Below the pieces are notes generated by a model that was given only the letters and a program-made list of their open reading frames with translations, was not told the DNA's origin and ran no database searches. 18,785 bases of DNA from the NCBI GenBank assembly GCA_014801655.1, contig JAAVDT010000032.1:8076-26860 (forward strand), in the 5' to 3' direction. Source of the stretch: Bacteroides sp. Its GTDB lineage: Bacteria; Bacteroidota; Bacteroidia; Bacteroidales; Muribaculaceae. Numbering within the stretch: the stretch's first letter is position 1; the number at the start of each line of letters is the position of its first letter. The translations under genes were made by a program, and so were the position numbers. Below, piece after piece: positions 15,251-18,785 of this stretch.

Positions 15251-15322
15251 GGCCCATTCGTCTATCGGCTAGGACGCAAGATTTTCATTCTTGAAAGAGG
15301 AGTTCGATTCTCCTATGGGCTA
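15251..15322 (+). tRNA. tRNA-Glu (anticodon TTC), no encoded CCA
   Basis: The 72-base body is identical to the copy at 14860-14931, including the D arm, the TTC anticodon and the T arm, but after discriminator A (15322) the genome reads CTCG instead of CCA, so the tail must be added by CCA-adding enzyme. It follows rpsT by 17 bp and is followed directly by a terminator. Confidence 0.96.
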
Positions 15323-15333
15323 CTCGACCTCAA

Positions 15334-15371
15334 CCACCGCAATGCACCTCGCATCGCGGTGGCTTTTTTTT
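15334..15371 (+). terminator. Rho-independent terminator of the tRNA-Glu / rpsT unit
   Basis: CCACCGC (15334-15340) pairs with GCGGTGG (15356-15362), an inner ATGC/GCAT stem (15342-15345 with 15351-15354) closes a 5-base loop, and eight T follow (15364-15371). This is the best terminator in the window. Confidence 0.92.
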
Positions 15372-15396
15372 ATCCAACAATCCCGACTCCCTCAAC

Positions 15397-16155
15397 ATGA
15401 TATCTCCCGACCTGCGCGAACTCCTTGACTCCGAAGCAAAACGCATCAACAACCCCTCGTTTATCGACCTCGACCCCGTGCAGTTTCCCCGACGGTTCAC
15501 CGACCTGCGCGACATCGAAATCGCATCCCTGCTCTGCGCATCCATTGCCTGGGGCAACCGAAAGATGATTTGCCGCGACTGCGACCGCATGCTCGCTCTG
15601 ATGGGTTGCGACCCTTATAACTATGTCATGGATCAGGCCTACGAAGACCTCCCCGACCAAAATATCCACCGCACCTTCTTTGCCCGCAACCTCCGCCACT
15701 TCCTGCGCGGACTCCGGCGTGTCTACTCCACCCACGGCAGCATCGACGCCTTTGCCGCCGCCAACCGCGTGGGAGACGACCCGTTTCCCTCCTGGCGACT
15801 CGTGGAGCTGCTCAACAACGAACTGCGCCTGGCCAACAACGGTCACGAAGACTCCCGCTGCCTCCCCCTCAACCTTCAGCAGACAGCCCTGAAACGCGTG
15901 AACATGGCTCTGCGCTGGCTTGTGCGCCGCGACGGCATCGTTGATCTCGGCGTGTGGGATTCCATCAAACCCTCGCAGCTCTTCATTCCGCTCGATGTCC
16001 ACGTTGGAAACACCGGCCGCAATCTCGGCCTCATCACCCGCAAAGCCAACGACCGACGCACCACCGTGGAGCTCACCGAAGCCCTCCGGACAATCCGCCC
16101 CGACGACCCCTGTATCTACGACTACGCCCTCTTCGGCATCGGCATGCAGCTCTGA
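15397..16155 (+). CDS. TIGR02757 / DUF2400 family protein
   Basis: The 252-residue cytoplasmic protein matches the TIGR02757 (DUF2400) family, widespread in Bacteroidetes and of unproven function. Its signatures are DIEIASLLCASIAWGNRKMI near 39-58, ALRWLVRRDG.VDLGVW near 171-187, IPLDVHVGNTGRNLGL at 197-212 and a final DPCIYDYALFGIG. The LDVHV block with D200 resembles the catalytic-Asp region of helix-hairpin-helix DNA glycosylases, so a DNA-repair-like role has been suggested for such proteins; this is inference. It begins only 25 bp after a strong terminator, leaving little room for its own promoter, and is followed by 104 bp before the DUF1573 pair, which has a promoter of its own. No signal peptide. 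Confidence 0.85.
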   Translation: MISPDLRELLDSEAKRINNPSFIDLDPVQFPRRFTDLRDIEIASLLCASIAWGNRKMICRDCDRMLALMGCDPYNYVMDQAYEDLPDQNIHRTFFARNLRHFLRGLRRVYSTHGSIDAFAAANRVGDDPFPSWRLVELLNNELRLANNGHEDSRCLPLNLQQTALKRVNMALRWLVRRDGIVDLGVWDSIKPSQLFIPLDVHVGNTGRNLGLITRKANDRRTTVELTEALRTIRPDDPCIYDYALFGIGMQL

Positions 16156-16199
16156 CCCGCGCACCCCGCTCCGCGTCGAACTTAAAAGTTATTAAATAC

Positions 16200-16230
16200 G
16201 TTGATTTATCGGATTTGTTTTGTAATTTTG
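16200..16230 (+). promoter_or_regulatory. Promoter of the DUF1573 gene pair
   Basis: GTTG at 16200-16203 and TAATTTTG at 16223-16230, 19 bp apart, match the Bacteroidetes -33 and -7 elements closely. The leader to the ATG at 16260 would be about 22 bases, AT-rich and without a clear Shine-Dalgarno, as is usual in the phylum. Confidence 0.75.
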
Positions 16231-16259
16231 AACCAAAACCTCAAAAATTCGATCATAGA

Positions 16260-16661
16260 ATGAAACGCATAATCTTCGCCCTCATCATCGCCATCGTGGG
16301 CTCGGTGGCCATCACTGCTGTTGCCGCTGACGAAAAAGCCACTCCGGGCATCACCTTCTCGCAGACCAAAGTTGACTTCGGAAACATTCACGCCTCTGCA
16401 GGAAAAGTCACGGCAACCTATCAGTTCACCAACACCGGCTCTGAACCGCTGGTGATTATCACCGTGACCAACGGCGGTTGCGGCTGCACCACTCCCTCCT
16501 ATCCCAAGGCACCCATCGCCCCCGGCAAAACGGGCGAAATCAAAATCACTTTCGACCCCTCGGGACGCCGTGGCGAATTTAACCGCGAAGTGAAAGTGCG
16601 CACCAACGCCTCCAAGAAGCGCATCCCACTGCGATTCTCCGGCGTAATCCTCCCCGACTGA
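16260..16661 (+). CDS. Small secreted DUF1573 protein
   Basis: The product is 133 residues from the ATG at 16260. The frame remains open upstream into the previous gene, but the promoter (16200-16230) and the signal peptide (about 1-23, ending AVAA) fix this start. A single DUF1573 domain fills 30-130, with ITFSQTKVDFGNIHASAGKVTATYQF, FTNTGSEP, the C74-G-C76 motif (NGGCGCTTPSYPKAPIAPG) and TFDPSGRRGEF. Single-domain DUF1573 proteins of about 130 residues are abundant in Bacteroidales; they are exported and of unknown role. It is first in a two-gene unit, 26 bp before a larger paralogue. Confidence 0.88.
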   Translation: MKRIIFALIIAIVGSVAITAVAADEKATPGITFSQTKVDFGNIHASAGKVTATYQFTNTGSEPLVIITVTNGGCGCTTPSYPKAPIAPGKTGEIKITFDPSGRRGEFNREVKVRTNASKKRIPLRFSGVILPD

Positions 16662-16687
16662 TAATCAACCAACTCCCCCCCTGTCAG

Positions 16688-17782
16688 ATGAAGCTCCGGA
16701 ATCTAATCCTCCTGCCGCTCATGCTCGTGGCGAGCCTTGCCGTGGCTCAGCCGCAACTCGTGTGGCTCAGCCCCACGCACGACTTCGGAGCATTTCGCGA
16801 AGAAGCCGGTCCTGCCCACTGCACATTCCTCGCCGTCAACACCGGGTCCGAACCAATCAGCGTCATTGACGCTCGCGCCAACTGCGGATGCACCCGTCCC
16901 ACCTACAACCGCGCCCCGGTGGCTCCCGGCGACACGCTGCGCGTCAGTGTGGCCTACGACCCCGCAGGGCGTCCCGGCCGATTCCGCAAGCAAGTGAAAG
17001 TGACAACCAACGCCGGATCTGACGTGATGACCATAACCGGCACCGTGATAGGCTCTTCCAACACCCTGCGCACCCGCTTCCCCATCGAGGCCGGCACTGC
17101 CCGCATCAGCAACAACATAGCCCCCTTCGGCGAAACCACCAAAGGACGCGTGCTCGCGGCAGCAATCAACATCTATAATCCCACGGCCGACACCATCGTG
17201 CCCGCAATCAAGAACAAGCCGGAGACAATCAACGCCATGTTCCGCCCCGAAATAATCCCTCCCGGCGAACAATCGACGCTCTCACTCACCGCCTACACTG
17301 ACCGCGCCACATCCTACGGCACCATCGAAGAAACCTTCACCCTCCTCCCCGACAACCGCCGCTCCGACCTGGGCATTGAAATTCAAACCGTGATGATCGT
17401 CAACGAAGACTTCTCGAAACTCTCCGAAAAAGAACTCGCCAACGCTCCTCACGCCCTCCTCTCCGACACCTCCGTTGACTTCGGCTCAGTCAGCCCCGAA
17501 TCCGGCAAACTGACCCGCACCGTCACCCTGACCAACACCGGCAAATCGCCCCTACTCGTGCGCCGCATCCAATCAGCCGACCCCGCAGTCAGCATCAAAT
17601 GCTCCGCCACAAAAATCAAGCCCGGCCACAAAGCCGAAATCACCCTAACCCTCAACCCCTCCCAACTCTCCCCCGCCACCCTCACCCAAGGCTACCTAAA
17701 CTCCCGCCTCACCCTAATCACCAACGACCCCGACGCCCCCACCCAAACCATCCGCCTCCTCTCCCCCAATCTCCCGAAGTGA
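16688..17782 (+). CDS. Large secreted multi-domain DUF1573 protein
   Basis: The 364-residue protein has a signal peptide (about 1-20, ending LAVA-Q). A typical DUF1573 domain lies at about 25-120 with HDFGAFREEAGPAHCTF, NTGSEP, the C66-G-C68 motif and YDPAGRPGRF. A middle beta-rich domain follows (about 130-235), and a third ASH-like domain occupies about 255-360 (SVDFGSVSPESGKLTRTVTLTNTGKSPLLV) that lacks the CGC motif. The architecture repeats that of the protein at 4692-5420 with one extra domain. It is co-transcribed with the small paralogue 26 bp upstream. The 3' third of the gene becomes extremely rich in C-ending codons. The function of the family is not established; repeated Ig-like domains suggest an envelope scaffold or binding protein. 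Confidence 0.86.
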   Translation: MKLRNLILLPLMLVASLAVAQPQLVWLSPTHDFGAFREEAGPAHCTFLAVNTGSEPISVIDARANCGCTRPTYNRAPVAPGDTLRVSVAYDPAGRPGRFRKQVKVTTNAGSDVMTITGTVIGSSNTLRTRFPIEAGTARISNNIAPFGETTKGRVLAAAINIYNPTADTIVPAIKNKPETINAMFRPEIIPPGEQSTLSLTAYTDRATSYGTIEETFTLLPDNRRSDLGIEIQTVMIVNEDFSKLSEKELANAPHALLSDTSVDFGSVSPESGKLTRTVTLTNTGKSPLLVRRIQSADPAVSIKCSATKIKPGHKAEITLTLNPSQLSPATLTQGYLNSRLTLITNDPDAPTQTIRLLSPNLPK

Positions 17783-17791
17783 CCCCAACCG

Positions 17792-17828
17792 ACCTTAAAG
17801 ACCTTAACCGACCTTAACCGACCTTACC
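17792..17828 (+). repeat. Short tandem repeat, about 10-bp unit ACCTTAACCG
   Basis: Four consecutive units (ACCTTAAAG, ACCTTAACCG, ACCTTAACCG, ACCTTACC) fill almost the whole gap between the DUF1573 gene and meaB, ending 10 bp before the ATG. Copy-number change here would alter the spacing in front of meaB. Confidence 0.75.
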
Positions 17829-17838
17829 AAAATAAAAA

Positions 17839-18785
17839 ATGCCAACCCATCACCCCGAAAACGACTCCCAATACATAGGCCTGACCGTAAACTCCGGCGT
17901 AGCCCAGCCCCCAAGCGTCAACCCCTACATGACCCGACGCCGACGTCGGCCCCTACCCTCCGCCGCCGAACTCGTTGAAGGCATTCTCAAGGGCGACATC
18001 ACCATGCTCTCCCGCGCCGTGACACTCGTTGAAAGCCTCTCACCCGACCATCAGGCCGTGGCTCAGGAAGTGATTGAAAAATGCCTGCCCCACTCAGGCC
18101 GCTCGCGCCGCATCGGCATTACGGGTGTGCCCGGCGCAGGCAAATCCACATCAATCGACGTCTTCGGACTCCACGTGCTCAAACAGGGTGGCAAACTCGC
18201 CGTGCTCGCCATCGACCCCTCAAGCGAGCGCACCAAAGGGAGTATTCTCGGCGACAAAACACGCATGGAGCGCCTTTCGGTCCATCCCTCGGCCTTCGTG
18301 CGCCCCAGCCCCTCGGCAGGGTCTCTGGGCGGTGTGGCGCGCAAAACACGCGAAACAATCGTGCTATGCGAAGCCGCGGGTTTCAACAACATCTTCGTTG
18401 AAACCGTAGGCGTCGGTCAGAGCGAAACCGCCGTTCACTCAATGGTCGACTTCTTCCTGCTCCTCCAGCTCGCAGGCACAGGCGACGAACTTCAGGGCAT
18501 CAAACGAGGCATCATGGAGATGGCCGACGGCATCGTGATCAACAAAGCCGACGGCGACAACATCAACCGCGCACAGCTCGCGCAGGCTCAATTTCGCAGC
18601 GCGCTCCAGCTATTCCCCCCCACAGCCTCAGGCTGGCAGCCCGAAGTGCTCACCTACTCAGGCTACTACGAGCTCGGCATTCCCGAAGTCTGGGACATGA
18701 TTGACCGCTACTTCGCCTTCGTCGACGCCAACGGCTACTTCGAGCGCAAGCGCCTCGAACAGGCCCGCTACTGGATGCGCGAGAC
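17839..18785 (+). CDS. meaB: MeaB/ArgK-type methylmalonyl-CoA mutase chaperone GTPase (3' end cut by window)
   Basis: The reading frame runs from the ATG at 17839 off the end of the window, giving 315 visible residues of a family usually 330-370 long. The G-protein motifs are all present: P-loop GVPGAGKST (96-104), DPSSERTKGSILGDKTRM (126-143, the family signature), ETVGVGQSE (188-196) and NKAD (235-238). MeaB protects and reloads the B12 cofactor of methylmalonyl-CoA mutase, a key enzyme of the succinate-propionate route in Bacteroidales. The first ~40 residues, with an RRRRRR run at 33-37 region, are less conserved. mutA/mutB are not in the window. The gap to the DUF1573 gene upstream is a short tandem repeat with no visible promoter or terminator, so it may be read from the DUF1573 promoter. 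Confidence 0.93.
   Translation, partial: MPTHHPENDSQYIGLTVNSGVAQPPSVNPYMTRRRRRPLPSAAELVEGILKGDITMLSRAVTLVESLSPDHQAVAQEVIEKCLPHSGRSRRIGITGVPGAGKSTSIDVFGLHVLKQGGKLAVLAIDPSSERTKGSILGDKTRMERLSVHPSAFVRPSPSAGSLGGVARKTRETIVLCEAAGFNNIFVETVGVGQSETAVHSMVDFFLLLQLAGTGDELQGIKRGIMEMADGIVINKADGDNINRAQLAQAQFRSALQLFPPTASGWQPEVLTYSGYYELGIPEVWDMIDRYFAFVDANGYFERKRLEQARYWMRE

Noticed and set aside
15370..16164. Minus-strand open frame of 264 codons opposite the TIGR02757 gene
   Set aside because: It mirrors a conserved gene; its valine/glycine-rich translation is typical of antisense frames in GC-rich DNA.
15954..16259. N-terminal extension of the small DUF1573 protein
   Set aside because: The extension overlaps the TIGR02757 gene in another frame, and a promoter plus a signal peptide fix the start at 16260.

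Overview
The window looks like chromosomal DNA of a Bacteroidales bacterium, possibly Muribaculaceae-like. The phylum call rests on a SusC/SusD pair with DUF1735 lipoproteins, secreted DUF1573 proteins, a TIGR02757-family protein, and several intergenic matches to the Bacteroidetes -7 box TAnnTTTG (two with a TTG element 19-20 bp upstream). The family-level guess comes only from GC-rich coding DNA between AT-rich spacers.

Layout: 1-165 holds an imperfect long-stem hairpin element. 166-2577 (+) is a secreted GH95 alpha-L-fucosidase-like enzyme ending in a C-tract-encoded proline tail. 2676-3455 (+) is a ZIP metal transporter, convergent with a two-domain GNAT acetyltransferase (4351-3461, -). 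4352-4691 is a repeat-rich spacer with three 28-bp palindromes at an exact 40-bp period and a 28-bp-arm hairpin. 5420-4692 (-) is a secreted DUF1573 protein. 5421-5678 holds a strongly structured ~147-bp element and a terminator.

13639-5679 (-) is a five-gene polysaccharide utilisation operon with 15-26 bp gaps: SusC, SusD, a GH18 endo-beta-N-acetylglucosaminidase-like lipoprotein with intact DxxDxDxE, a DUF1735+discoidin lipoprotein and a DUF1735+LamG lipoprotein. The order resembles the B. thetaiotaomicron N-glycan loci with BT1044/BT3987-type endoglycosidases. The likely working model is that surface lipoproteins bind and cut host N-glycans or similar glycans and SusCD imports the released oligosaccharide. 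No regulator gene lies nearby, and a nine-base G tract sits in the SusC promoter region.

14713-13988 (-) is recO with its own terminator. 14860-15322 (+) is a tRNA-Glu / rpsT / tRNA-Glu unit with a good promoter and a strong terminator. Then follow, on +, a TIGR02757-family protein (15397-16155), two tandem DUF1573 secreted proteins (16260-16661 and 16688-17782) behind a good promoter, and a meaB-type GTPase (from 17839) cut by the window end.

The most unusual material is non-coding: the three-palindrome array, the 5436-5582 structured element, and the C/G homopolymer tracts in the fucosidase 3' end and the SusC leader. No complete mobile element, CRISPR array or phage region is seen.
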